This document shows, piece after piece, positions 9,167 through 17,736 of a stretch of DNA of 64,000 nt. The stretch's first letter is position 1, and every line of letters starts with the position of its first letter. Made by a program: the position numbers and the translations under genes. The notes under the pieces are model-generated. The model was given only the letters and a program-made list of their open reading frames with translations. It had not been told where the DNA came from and did not search any database. Origin of the DNA: Vibrio splendidus (lineage in GTDB: Bacteria > Pseudomonadota > Gammaproteobacteria > Enterobacterales > Vibrionaceae). The stretch covers positions 682,001 through 746,000 of the forward strand of contig NZ_LNRF01000001.1 in assembly GCF_001557875.1 (NCBI RefSeq), given 5' to 3'.

Positions 9167-9223
9167 ATGAATTGTTCCAATTTAATATAAAAAGTTGACG
9201 CGCAAAAATTCTACTACTAAGGT
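9167..9223 (+). promoter_or_regulatory. candidate xsc promoter with inverted TGGAACAATT motif
   Basis: ATTGTTCCA at 9171-9179 is the reverse complement of the pta motif, giving TGGAACAATTCAT when read on the minus strand, and it lies in AATTG-TTC-CAATT, a near palindrome. TTGACG (9195-9200), a 17-bp spacer and TAAGGT (9218-9223) form a sigma70-like promoter just downstream. The motif is upstream of -35, a position that suits activation. The 265-bp intergenic region also serves the divergent cobS-like gene. Confidence 0.45.
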
Positions 9224-9295
9224 GAAATTGAATTCGAAAAAGAGACAATTCATTCCGAAAAATGAAATTTCGATTAACTCAAGGAGAATGGAAGA

Positions 9296-11107
9296 ATGAG
9301 CGAGCAAGAAAAACGTACGGTTGTTTCCGGCACAGTAACAATGACACCATCAGAAGCGTTCGTTGAAACTATGGTTGCTAATGATGTTACCGACATGTTC
9401 GGCATCATGGGGTCAGCATTTATGGACGCAATGGATATCTTTGCTCCTGCTGGCATTCGATTAGTCCCAGTGGTACACGAGCAAGGTGCTGCTCACATGG
9501 CAGATGGTTACTCTCGTGTATCTGGTCGTCATGGTGTGGTTATCGGGCAGAATGGCCCAGGTATTAGTAACTGTGTAACTGCGATTGCAGCGGCATTCTG
9601 GGCACACAGCCCGGTCGTGATTGTGACGCCAGAGACTGGCACTAAAACAATGGGCTTAGGTGGTTTCCAAGAGTGTAATCAGCTTCCAATGTTCCAAGAG
9701 TTTACTAAGTATCAAGGACATGTAACACACCCTGACCGTATGGCGGAATACACAGGCCGATGTTTTGACCGCGCAATGAGCGAAATGGGTCCGACTCAGC
9801 TGAATATCCCACGTGACTATTTCTACGGTGAAACTCAAACCGAGATCCCTAAACCAGCACGCTTAGACCGTGGCCCGGGTGGTGAGAAGTCTCTGAATGA
9901 AGCGGCAGACCTGATTGCTGAAGCGAAATTCCCAGTCATCATTTCTGGTGGCGGCGTGGTCATGGCTGATGCAGTTCAAGAGTGTGCGGCACTGGCAGAA
10001 CGACTAGGCGCACCCGTAGTAAACAGCTACCTACACAATGACTCTTTCCCTGCTAGTCACCCATTATGGTGTGGTCCTTTAGGCTACCAAGGTTCGAAAG
10101 CAGCAATGAAGTTGATGGCTCAAGCGGATGTGGTTATTGCCTTGGGTACACGTCTTGGTCCATTCGGTACCTTGCCTCAACATGGTATGGACTACTGGCC
10201 GAAAGACGCGAAAATCATTCAGATCGATGCAGACAACAAGATGCTTGGCCTCGTTAAGAAGATCTCTGTTGGTATTTGTGGTGATGCAAAAGCAGCGGCG
10301 GTGGCATTAGCTGAAAGACTAGAAGGTCGTGCATTGTTGTGTGATGACAACAAAGGTGCTCGCCAAGACACAGTCGCAACAGAAAAAGCGCTGTGGGAAA
10401 AAGAGCTTGATGAGTGGACGCACGAACGTGACTCGTTCAGCTTGGACATGATTGAAGAAAACTCACATGAGACTCCGTTCTCTGGTGGTGAATATCTTCA
10501 CCCACGCCAAGTACTTCGTGAACTAGAAAAAGCGATGCCAGAAGACGTTATGGTCTCAACGGATATCGGTAACATCAACTCGGTTGCAAACAGCTACTTA
10601 CGTTTTGAAAAACCACGCAGCTTCTTTGCTGCAATGAGTTTTGGTAACTGTGGTTACGCCTTCCCTACCATCATTGGTGCGAAAGCCGCGGCACCTCATC
10701 GTCCAGCCATTTCATACGCAGGCGACGGTGCGTGGGGCATGAGCTTGATGGAGACCATGACATGTGTTCGTCATAACATTCCTGTGACAGCCGTGGTATT
10801 CCACAACCGTCAATGGGGTGCAGAGAAGAAGAACCAAGTCGACTTCTACAACCGACGCTTTGTTGCTGGTGAATTGGATAACCAGAGCTTTGCGGAAATA
10901 GCACGAGCAATGGGCGCCGAAGGTATCACGGTTGATAAGCTAGAAGATGTAGGACCAACCTTACAAAAAGCCATCGACATGCAAATGAACGAAGGCAAAA
11001 CAACCATTATTGAAATTATGTGTACTCAGGAATTGGGCGACCCGTTCCGCCGAGATGCACTATCAACACCGGTTCGTTTCCTAGATAAATACAAAGATTA
11101 CGTATAA
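9296..11107 (+). CDS. xsc: sulfoacetaldehyde acetyltransferase
   Basis: 603 residues, the usual length. Xsc is a thiamine-diphosphate enzyme that converts sulfoacetaldehyde and phosphate to acetyl phosphate and sulfite in the cytoplasm, the key C-S cleavage of taurine dissimilation. The sequence shows the three-domain TPP fold: the N-terminal pyrimidine-binding domain (MFGIMGSAFMDAMD, PVVHEQGAAHMADGYSRVSG with the catalytic Glu), a central domain, and the C-terminal pyrophosphate-binding motif GDGAWGMSLMETMT...HN near residues 475-500, plus the family-specific NRQWGAEKKNQVDFY. AAGGAG lies 9 nt before the ATG. It is divergent from the cobST-like pair and upstream of tauXY. It produces the substrate of the Pta encoded 4 kb upstream. 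Confidence 0.96.
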   Translation: MSEQEKRTVVSGTVTMTPSEAFVETMVANDVTDMFGIMGSAFMDAMDIFAPAGIRLVPVVHEQGAAHMADGYSRVSGRHGVVIGQNGPGISNCVTAIAAAFWAHSPVVIVTPETGTKTMGLGGFQECNQLPMFQEFTKYQGHVTHPDRMAEYTGRCFDRAMSEMGPTQLNIPRDYFYGETQTEIPKPARLDRGPGGEKSLNEAADLIAEAKFPVIISGGGVVMADAVQECAALAERLGAPVVNSYLHNDSFPASHPLWCGPLGYQGSKAAMKLMAQADVVIALGTRLGPFGTLPQHGMDYWPKDAKIIQIDADNKMLGLVKKISVGICGDAKAAAVALAERLEGRALLCDDNKGARQDTVATEKALWEKELDEWTHERDSFSLDMIEENSHETPFSGGEYLHPRQVLRELEKAMPEDVMVSTDIGNINSVANSYLRFEKPRSFFAAMSFGNCGYAFPTIIGAKAAAPHRPAISYAGDGAWGMSLMETMTCVRHNIPVTAVVFHNRQWGAEKKNQVDFYNRRFVAGELDNQSFAEIARAMGAEGITVDKLEDVGPTLQKAIDMQMNEGKTTIIEIMCTQELGDPFRRDALSTPVRFLDKYKDYV

Positions 11108-11489
11108 GGCATAGGAAGTTTGCCCGGCCACGGTATTTTCGAGAGTGTTAGAGGAAGTGCAATCGAGAATGTGATCGGGCAATACGAACGGGGATTGGCA
11201 ATGTACTTAAGTGAAGACCGCCAACCCGTATTTCAATAAATCTTAGTCAAACGTTAGAACACGAATTAAATGACCGTTGTACATATAAGTGGTTTTAGTT
11301 ATATAAACTTTGTCGTTCTTTATTAATCGGCCCTTATATAGTTTCTCTTTAGTTAATGGTTTTATAACTGTTAGTTATTGATGAGGATATATAGCTGTTA
11401 TCATTTTTCAGAATAATTCGTAACGATACTGATTAATCCTGATAATTAAACTTTTAATTGTCAGGATTTTAAATTAAGCGATCTATTAC
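11108..11489. other. intergenic region between xsc and the FRG gene
   Basis: 382 bp without a gene. The first ~130 bp keep the base composition of xsc and contain loose inverted repeats (TTGCCCG/CGGGCAA; ATTGGC/GCCAA). From about 11240 the sequence turns clearly AT-rich and stays so through the FRG gene to about 12540, which suggests a composition boundary. The end holds a 34-bp inverted repeat (listed separately). No good Shine-Dalgarno or terminator for xsc is visible. Confidence 0.6.
11435..11468 (+). promoter_or_regulatory. 34-bp inverted repeat just upstream of the FRG gene
   Basis: AATCCTGA (11435-11442) pairs with TCAGGATT (11461-11468), and inner AATTAAA (11444-11450) pairs with TTTAATT (11453-11459). 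The single unpaired positions are at 11443 and 11460. It ends 21 bp before the FRG start codon. As DNA it could be an operator; as RNA it is a long hairpin followed by a short U-run (attenuator or xsc terminator). Confidence 0.6.
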
Positions 11490-12305
11490 ATGCATGCTGT
11501 GAACAATAAACGTTATATAAGCTCACTCGAAGAGCTGTATGAAATAATCGATTCACTTATCTCGAGGTGTCGTGGAGAACGTGGTTTGATTTATAACGTG
11601 TGTGATTATGAAAACAGTAATCTGATGCCAAGTTTAGGCCGGTCAAATCGTAAAAACATTCGCCGTGTCGAACAAGAGTTGCTCTCAACTGTGAGAGTTT
11701 ACGGTGGGCATTCACTGAGTTCACACGAGATAAACGATTGGTTACTGATGTGTTTAGCCAAGAAGCAGGGGTTTCCAACCCGCTTGCTTGAATGGACAGA
11801 TAGCCTGATTAATGCGTTATGGTCTGTGTGTCATAGCCAAAGTAAAGACTGCATTAATATTATTAAAGCGGATAATTATCATAGGGTTAGTGTTTTTAAC
11901 TCACCCTATGAACTTGAAAGAACTCAGATCTTTAAAGTGGCGGACTGCGATAAGCAGGAGCAACGAGCGGATAAGTGGTATTCCATTCATCCATTTAAGG
12001 ACGGCAGTAATGATGCCATTCAACCTTTGTACGATGAGAAAGAATATTCAAACGGTCTAGTGTCCGTTCATATTCTTCCATCAGCAAAAGTAAACCTGAT
12101 AAAGGAGTTAATACCCATGAATGTTTTAAATGAACCGACTGATTATATCGAAGAGACGCTAACTGATATAAAAAATGAAGCCCATGTAGATAACAATCAA
12201 GTTATTAATAAAGGTGAGGGTAATATTGAATTACAAGTGAATACCCATAACCGTAAACTTGAGCAGTATGGCCGAAAGTATCATCAAGATTTTGACTTCG
12301 ACTAA
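11490..12305 (+). CDS. FRG-domain protein of unknown function
   Basis: 271 residues. The core matches the FRG domain: an N-terminal segment with GLIYNVCDYENSNLMPSLGR, where the eponymous F-R-G is replaced by Y-N-V, then helices with an RVEQELL glutamate, WLLMCLAKKQGFPTRLLEWT and SLINALWSV. The family's hallmark GxPTRLLDWT is therefore present with E for D. The C-terminal ~60 residues are charged and probably outside the domain. FRG proteins are found in mobile and defence-like settings, and their biochemical role is not settled. The gene is AT-rich compared with xsc and tauX, has no Shine-Dalgarno, and separates xsc from tauXY, so it looks like an insertion into the taurine locus. A role in taurine use is possible but not indicated by the fold. 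Confidence 0.8.
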   Translation: MHAVNNKRYISSLEELYEIIDSLISRCRGERGLIYNVCDYENSNLMPSLGRSNRKNIRRVEQELLSTVRVYGGHSLSSHEINDWLLMCLAKKQGFPTRLLEWTDSLINALWSVCHSQSKDCINIIKADNYHRVSVFNSPYELERTQIFKVADCDKQEQRADKWYSIHPFKDGSNDAIQPLYDEKEYSNGLVSVHILPSAKVNLIKELIPMNVLNEPTDYIEETLTDIKNEAHVDNNQVINKGEGNIELQVNTHNRKLEQYGRKYHQDFDFD

Positions 12306-12507
12306 AGGCTAATATCTATATTAAATTAGTTTTAGACTTAACGTAGTTAGTTTTCAGGTAAATAAAATTAGAACACTAATTAGTTTATAAAAAGATGAAA
12401 TCTGTGAGCTTAGAGATTGTTTACAAAGTAACTCGAAGTTAGAGTGACGAAGCTTGTTATCAAGTTGTTAAATTTCCACAGATCTAGTTTAAACAATCTA
12501 ATAAAAA

Positions 12508-12524
12508 AGTGGCGCAAAGCCACT
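12508..12524. other. small hairpin upstream of tauX
   Basis: AGTGGC (12508-12513), loop GCAAA, GCCACT (12519-12524), preceded by an A-run and followed by GAAATTT. On the minus strand it would read as a stem plus T-run, but no minus-strand gene ends here. It may be a terminator of the FRG transcript lacking a proper U-tract or a 5' leader structure of tauX. Confidence 0.35.
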
Positions 12525-12565
12525 GAAATTTAAACCAATAACGAAAACATAAAGGATTCTGGAAT

Positions 12566-13003
12566 ATGAATATGCAAACCAATGCAGCGACATTCGTGCT
12601 GGAAAACCAAGTCGACACCGCCTTTTTACAGTCTTTCAGTGATGCGTGGAATAACCACGACATTGAAGCATTGATGTCGTTTATGACTGAAGACTGCGTC
12701 TTCCACACAGTGGCAGGTGAAGGCTTGCTTGGAAATACTATTGAAGGGTACGAAGCCGTTCGCAATAGCTTTGAATTGGTTTGGCAGAACTTCCCAGATG
12801 CAGCTTGGAGCGACCCTGTCCATTTTGTGTGCGGTGACCGCGCGGTGAGTGAATCGACGTTCTCTGCGACTAATCCTGATGGCACTGTTATCGAAGCTCG
12901 TATGGTCGACGTGTTTACTCTGAAAGATGGAAAAATCAGCGTAAAAAATGCCTTCCGTAAAACACGACCTCTTTTGACTCCCAACAATACTCCCAAGAGC
13001 TAG
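12566..13003 (+). CDS. tauX: SnoaL/NTF2-like protein, probable taurine dehydrogenase small subunit
   Basis: 145 residues with a single NTF2-like (SnoaL) cone fold: AWNNHDIEALMSFMTEDCVFH, YEAVRNSFELVWQNFPDA, GTVIEARMVDVFTLKDGKI. It lies 48 bp upstream of an FAD oxidoreductase, the arrangement of tauX-tauY in marine bacteria that oxidise taurine to sulfoacetaldehyde and ammonia with an electron acceptor other than oxygen. The small subunit's catalytic role is not well defined in the literature I know. AAAGGA lies 9 nt before the ATG. The name rests on size, fold and neighbourhood. Confidence 0.72.
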   Translation: MNMQTNAATFVLENQVDTAFLQSFSDAWNNHDIEALMSFMTEDCVFHTVAGEGLLGNTIEGYEAVRNSFELVWQNFPDAAWSDPVHFVCGDRAVSESTFSATNPDGTVIEARMVDVFTLKDGKISVKNAFRKTRPLLTPNNTPKS

Positions 13004-13051
13004 ACACGAAACCACAACCCGTTCACGTGTTATGACTAGGAGAGTCGAATT

Positions 13052-14518
13052 ATGAGTTTAGTAATGGAACAACCGGCAGCCGATGTGCCGCCAAAGGTGA
13101 AAAGCACCCAAGCAAAAGAAAGTACCCAAGCAAAAGATAAATACGATCCAAAATACGATCCACTCAAAGACAAGAACCCAGGCCATGGTAAGGAATATGC
13201 ACCAACGTACTGGGTAGATACGGCAGGCGCACCACCCGAAGATGATGGCCCAATTACATCGGATATGGATGTCGATGTGGCGATTATCGGTTCAGGCTTT
13301 ACTGGACTAAGCACCGCGATACATCTTGCTGAAATGTACGGTATTAAAGCGACAGTGATTGAAGCCAACCGTTTGAGTTGGGGATGCAGCACCCGAAATG
13401 GTGGTCAGGCACAGTGTGCGTCAGGGCGTTTGAAGCGTTCTCAGTGGATTGAACGCTGGGGATTAGAAACTGCGCTGAAAATGCACCGCGAATGCGTAGA
13501 TGGCATGAACACCTTTAAGTCTCTAATCAAAGACATCGATTGTGACCCACAACCGGGCGGCCACTTATATGTCGCTCACCGTCCAAAAGTGATGGCAACA
13601 CTTGAGAAAGAAGCCAAGTTGCTGCGTGACACGTTCGATTACGATGCGCAGATCTTAGATGCGGAAACCGTAAAGCGTGATTACGTTGGTGACCAAGAAG
13701 CGGCAGGCGCAATGCATGAGCCAGAAGGCATTGGTATTCATGCAGGGAAATTGGCGTTTGGCTATCTAAGAAAGGCGAGAGCACTCGGTGTAAAAGTGCA
13801 TCCATCTAGCCCAGTTATGGGTTGGGAAACTCGTGGCGGTGTGCATTACTTGAAAACGCCAGGTGGTGTTGTGAAGGCGCGCTCTGTTGGGGTGTGTACG
13901 GGTGGATACACAAGCCAAGGTTTGCATTCCGAGCTTAAGAATCGCTTGTTGCCGGTACTTTCTAATTCGATGGTGACACGTCCGTTAACTCAAGACGAAA
14001 TCGCGGCGTGTAACTTCAAAACCAATCAAGTGATTACTGATACTCGAATTCTGCGCCACTACTACCGTTTGTTACCAGATAACCGAGTGCAGATTGGTAC
14101 ACGCAGTGCCATCAGTGGCAAGAACGCACCTGAAAAGAAATACGAAGACATGTTGAGAGCGGATTTAACCCGAAAATTCCCGTCTCTCGATCAGATCAAA
14201 ATCGACTACTCATGGTGGGGCTGGGTGGATGTTAGCCACGACATGATGCCGAGAATCTATCAGCCTAATCCAAAGCAATCCATCTTCTACGCGCTGGGTT
14301 ATGGCGGTAATGGCGTGATGTATTCCGCTCAAGCAGGTAAGCGCCTCGCTCAGTGGATTGCAGGTGAAGGCCACAAGTTGGACTTGCCAATATTTGAATC
14401 AAAACTTCCGTTCCCCAACGTGAGGGAAGTGGTGGAATCAGAGATGTTTGCACCGTTTCGCAGAATGGGGCAGCGGTTCCTTTATCAGTGGTATTCGTTA
14501 AAGGATGAAAAGCTGTAA
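13052..14518 (+). CDS. tauY: FAD-dependent oxidoreductase, probable taurine dehydrogenase large subunit
   Basis: 488 residues, DAO superfamily. An N-terminal low-complexity leader of about 50 residues contains the duplicated STQAKESTQAKD. The FAD-binding Rossmann motif IIGSGFTGLSTAIHLAE is near residue 78, followed by TRNGGQAQCASGRL, and a C-terminal GYGGNGVMYSAQAGKRLA closes the FAD site. TauY deaminates taurine to sulfoacetaldehyde and passes electrons to the respiratory chain. A strong ribosome binding site (TAGGAGAG) precedes the ATG. It follows tauX and precedes the TRAP genes in one direction, consistent with uptake plus first oxidation. Related DAO enzymes oxidise other amines (GABA-like putrescine derivatives, sarcosine), so substrate is inferred from xsc. 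Confidence 0.82.
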   Translation: MSLVMEQPAADVPPKVKSTQAKESTQAKDKYDPKYDPLKDKNPGHGKEYAPTYWVDTAGAPPEDDGPITSDMDVDVAIIGSGFTGLSTAIHLAEMYGIKATVIEANRLSWGCSTRNGGQAQCASGRLKRSQWIERWGLETALKMHRECVDGMNTFKSLIKDIDCDPQPGGHLYVAHRPKVMATLEKEAKLLRDTFDYDAQILDAETVKRDYVGDQEAAGAMHEPEGIGIHAGKLAFGYLRKARALGVKVHPSSPVMGWETRGGVHYLKTPGGVVKARSVGVCTGGYTSQGLHSELKNRLLPVLSNSMVTRPLTQDEIAACNFKTNQVITDTRILRHYYRLLPDNRVQIGTRSAISGKNAPEKKYEDMLRADLTRKFPSLDQIKIDYSWWGWVDVSHDMMPRIYQPNPKQSIFYALGYGGNGVMYSAQAGKRLAQWIAGEGHKLDLPIFESKLPFPNVREVVESEMFAPFRRMGQRFLYQWYSLKDEKL

Positions 14519-14531
14519 TCGCGACTCGAAC

Positions 14532-14541
14532 ATTGTTTCCA
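14532..14541 (+). promoter_or_regulatory. weak third copy of the TGGAACAAT-like motif before tauK
   Basis: ATTGTTTCCA in the tauY-tauK gap is the xsc motif ATTGTTCCA with one extra T. It could be chance, since it is short and imperfect. Confidence 0.2.
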
Positions 14542-14638
14542 AAATAGGGAAATAGAACTACGACCAGGAAAGTTGTACCAGGTCACCTTGTGAGCAAAGT
14601 ACAGGCAGGAAGTCTGTACGATAGGAAAGGTTAAGACT

Positions 14639-15640
14639 ATGAAATTTATTAAAAATAAAATTATTGCTGGTGTCACCATTGTAGCAACAGCGGTGCTATC
14701 TCATACCGCGGCAGCAGCGAATTTTAAAATGGCTATCGGCGATGCTGCTGGTGGCACGCAGTGGGAATTGGCGACATCGTTTTCTGAACTGATGGAGCAA
14801 AAAACAGATGGAAAAGTGAAAATCGATCTGTTCCCGAATGGTCAATTAGGCAATGAGCAAGACACCGTCAACGATGCGGCAATCGGTCTTCTCGACTTCT
14901 CTGTACTGGCGATCAATAACGTAACCCCTTTCTCTCCAACTGTTGGTCTACTGACCATGCCTTACGTGATTCAAAGCGCAGAAGAAGCGGTTTTACTGAC
15001 TCAAGGCCAAGTTGGCCAAGACCTCGTCGATAACACGATTCGTGATGCTGGTGTTCGTATCGTAGGTTGGGCTTATTCTGGCTTTAGGGTTTTGACTAAC
15101 TCGAAAAAGCCAGTCGCTTCGCCAGAAGATCTTAAAGGGTTGGTGATTCGTGTTCCTCGTAACGAAATCATGATTGCTTCTTACCAAGCATGGGGTGTAA
15201 ACCCAACGCCAATGGCATGGTCTGAGACCTTTACCGGCCTGCAACAAGGCGTGGTTGATGGTCAAGACAACCCATACATCACTGTGCATGCAATGAAGTT
15301 CAACGAAGTACAAAAGTACGTGACCAACATTCGCTACATCTTCTCGCTTGAGCCGCTAATCGTGAGTGAAACGGTCTTCCAACAACAGACGCATGAAATG
15401 CAAAAAATCATTCTTGAAGCGGGTCAGGAAGCGACAGAACACAGCTTTGCTTATCTAGAAAATACGGAAAACAAAATCCGTGAAGAACTACAAGCAAAAG
15501 GCATGGTATTCACCGACCCAGCAGATAACGAGCAAGAGTGGATCAGCAAGGTGACTAAGTCAGTTTGGCCTAAGTTCTACTCAAGCATTGGGGGCAAAGA
15601 CAAGCTAGACGACGTTCTTGAGTTACTAGGTAGAAAGTAA
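14639..15640 (+). CDS. tauK: TRAP transporter substrate-binding protein, probably for taurine
   Basis: 333 residues, DctP family. A Sec signal peptide (about residues 1-25, ending TAAAA) exports it to the periplasm. Family signatures include LFPNGQLGNEQDTVND, KGLVIRVPRNEIM with the Arg that binds a substrate carboxylate or sulfonate, and GVVDGQDNPYITVHAMKFNEVQKY. It hands substrate to the TauL/TauM membrane units downstream. GGAAAGG precedes the ATG. A long hairpin lies between this gene and tauL. The taurine assignment follows from tauXY upstream. Confidence 0.85.
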   Translation: MKFIKNKIIAGVTIVATAVLSHTAAAANFKMAIGDAAGGTQWELATSFSELMEQKTDGKVKIDLFPNGQLGNEQDTVNDAAIGLLDFSVLAINNVTPFSPTVGLLTMPYVIQSAEEAVLLTQGQVGQDLVDNTIRDAGVRIVGWAYSGFRVLTNSKKPVASPEDLKGLVIRVPRNEIMIASYQAWGVNPTPMAWSETFTGLQQGVVDGQDNPYITVHAMKFNEVQKYVTNIRYIFSLEPLIVSETVFQQQTHEMQKIILEAGQEATEHSFAYLENTENKIREELQAKGMVFTDPADNEQEWISKVTKSVWPKFYSSIGGKDKLDDVLELLGRK

Positions 15641-15651
15641 CGATTAGATTC

Positions 15652-15709
15652 GCCCTATCTGCTGTTCTCCGCTACCTAATCACCTAGCGATAGAACAGTG
15701 AGATAGGGC
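15652..15709 (+). other. long intercistronic hairpin between tauK and tauL
   Basis: GCCCTATCT (15652-15660) pairs with AGATAGGGC (15701-15709), CTGTTCT (15662-15668) with AGAACAG (15692-15698), and CGCTA (15670-15674) with TAGCG (15685-15689) around a 10-nt loop. Only small bulges interrupt the arms. No U-tract follows, so it is more likely an mRNA-stabilising or processing structure than a full terminator. Confidence 0.7.
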
Positions 15710-15804
15710 ATTTACATGGCTGTACTCGTTGATCTGTTCTGTACCTGATCTTTTTAGGACCGTGAGCGACTGGTTGTCATGTGGAAATCAACATTGGAGG
15801 TTAT

Positions 15805-16347
15805 ATGTCAGTCGCTAAAACAATAAAAAAGCACCTTAACAACATCGAGGAATATACCTGTTGTCTGCTGCTCGCAAGCTTTGTCCTATTGCTGTTCACA
15901 CAAATCATTACTCGTCAGTTCTTTGATTACTCCATACCTTGGGGGGATGAAGTAGCCACTTATATGTTCGTGTGGTTTGCTTATTTAGGCGCTGTTGTAG
16001 CCGCCAAAATGTCGGCCCACAACCGAGTGAGCTTTCACTTCAAATTCTTTCCGCCAATTGTGCAAACCGTTAGTGAAACCATCGCTGACTTCTTATGGCT
16101 CTGCTTCAACGGTTACTTTGTTTACCTCAGTTACGACTTCGTGTTTAACAAAATGAACCTGTTTTGGAAGTCTCAGACTACAGGTATCCCGATGAAGTAC
16201 TTCTACATGATTTTACCTATCGCGTTTTCCCTAATGATGATTCGAATTATCTGGAACAACTACGAGCGTTTATTTAAAGGCGCAACCAACGAAGATCCAG
16301 AAGTCAAAGAGCTGCGAAAAATGACGGCACAAAAGTCAGCACAGTAG
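15805..16347 (+). CDS. tauL: TRAP transporter small membrane subunit (DctQ family)
   Basis: About 180 residues with four predicted membrane helices (CCLLLASFVLLLFTQIITRQFF, the conserved WGDEVATYMFVWFAYLGA, and two later segments). DctQ subunits pair with DctM in the inner membrane. The ATG at 15805 is chosen over the upstream GTG at 15781 because TTGGAGG ends 4 nt before it. tauM follows after 37 bp. Confidence 0.88.
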   Translation: MSVAKTIKKHLNNIEEYTCCLLLASFVLLLFTQIITRQFFDYSIPWGDEVATYMFVWFAYLGAVVAAKMSAHNRVSFHFKFFPPIVQTVSETIADFLWLCFNGYFVYLSYDFVFNKMNLFWKSQTTGIPMKYFYMILPIAFSLMMIRIIWNNYERLFKGATNEDPEVKELRKMTAQKSAQ

Positions 16348-16384
16348 TCATCACAGAGAATAGTCGTAATAGAGAGATGTAATA

Positions 16385-17725
16385 ATGGAATCCTATTTAA
16401 CTCTAATTTTATTTGGTGGCTTCTTAACCCTGTTAATTCTGGGTGCACCAATCACAGTATCACTGGCCGGCGCTTCAATGGCGGCCTATATGTTGCTCGA
16501 CAAAAATCCCATCGCTTTAGTACAAATCGCATTTACCTCTGTAGGTAACTTCCCGCTCATGGCACTGCCAGCCTTTGTTCTTGCGGGCGCATTGATGGAG
16601 GCGGCGGGTATCTCCAAACGTCTGGTGGATATCGCAGAAAGCTTAGCTGGTCCCGTAACAGGCGGCCTTGGCGCAGCAACGGTAATGGCGTGTCTTTTCT
16701 TTGGTGCTATCTCAGGTTCGGGCCCTGCAACAACCGCAGCGGTCGGCATGCTAATGGTGCCCGCGATGGTTAAGCGTGACTACGATAAGAGCTACGCATC
16801 GGCAGTTACGGCTGCATCCGGAGGCTTGGGAATCATCATTCCGCCATCCATTCCTTTGGTTATTTTTGGCATTTCTGCGATGGGCTTAATGGCACCGCCA
16901 GAAGCCATCGCTCAACACGGCCAGTTTGCTTCTTTATCGATTCCAAAACTTTTTGTCGCTGGGGTTGTGCCGGGTTTCATCATGGCATCGACGCTGGTGG
17001 TAACCAACTACTTCATTGCTAAGCGAGAAGGCTATAAAGGGCTAACTGAAACGTGGTCATTTGGTGATGTAAGGCATTACTTGCGCCGCGGATTATGGTC
17101 GATATTAGCGCCGTTCTTGATTCTTGGCGGTATCTACAGCGGAATGTTCACACCAACAGAATCAGCGGTTGTGGCGATTTTCTATTCGCTGTTTGTGGGT
17201 GTGTTTATCCACCGAGAGTTATCGTTCAAAAGCGTGATGAAATCTTTGTCGACCACCACGTGGATCACTGGACGCGTATTGTTAATCCTCTTTGCTGCCA
17301 CCGTGTTTGGACGCTTGTTGATCGAGCAAAAAATCCCAGTTGTTGTGGCGGAATCATTACTCAGTTTCACCGACAACATGTACATGGTGTGGGCTCTGAC
17401 GATTACCTTGCTGCTGTTCATCGGCATGTTTATGGAAACTTTGGCGGCGATCATGATTATTGTGCCAGTGCTGCTACCAATCATGTACATGTTGGGCGCG
17501 GATCCAACTCACGTGGGCATTGTGGTGGTGTGTACCTTATCTATAGGCTTTGCAACGCCGCCGCTCGGCGAAAACATCTTTGTCGCCTCGGGGATCGGTG
17601 GCTCCACGGTTGAGCAAATTACCGCGAAGATCCATCCCTTTGTTCTTGCTTCTGTTGTGGGCGTGTTTGTTATCGCTTTCTTCCCACAAATTACGCTTTG
17701 GCTACCGTCCTTAGTCGGATATTAG
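16385..17725 (+). CDS. tauM: TRAP transporter large membrane subunit (DctM family)
   Basis: 446 residues with about twelve hydrophobic segments. It is the sodium-coupled translocation channel of the TRAP system. Signatures include GAISGSGPATTAAVG, ASGGLGIIIPPSIPLVIFG, GGIYSGMFTPTESAVVA and the C-terminal IGFATPPLGENIFVASG, which are standard for DctM. It lies between the DctQ subunit and the two-Cache gene, with the next ATG only 11 bp after its stop, so all form one operon. Confidence 0.92.
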   Translation: MESYLTLILFGGFLTLLILGAPITVSLAGASMAAYMLLDKNPIALVQIAFTSVGNFPLMALPAFVLAGALMEAAGISKRLVDIAESLAGPVTGGLGAATVMACLFFGAISGSGPATTAAVGMLMVPAMVKRDYDKSYASAVTAASGGLGIIIPPSIPLVIFGISAMGLMAPPEAIAQHGQFASLSIPKLFVAGVVPGFIMASTLVVTNYFIAKREGYKGLTETWSFGDVRHYLRRGLWSILAPFLILGGIYSGMFTPTESAVVAIFYSLFVGVFIHRELSFKSVMKSLSTTTWITGRVLLILFAATVFGRLLIEQKIPVVVAESLLSFTDNMYMVWALTITLLLFIGMFMETLAAIMIIVPVLLPIMYMLGADPTHVGIVVVCTLSIGFATPPLGENIFVASGIGGSTVEQITAKIHPFVLASVVGVFVIAFFPQITLWLPSLVGY

Positions 17726-17736
17726 GAGAGATAACC

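Noticed and set aside
11105..11237. 43 stop-free codons directly after the xsc stop, in frame with it
   Set aside because: A run of this length occurs by chance often enough, there is no start or ribosome binding site, and Xsc already has its normal length. Only comparative data could revive it as a lost extension.
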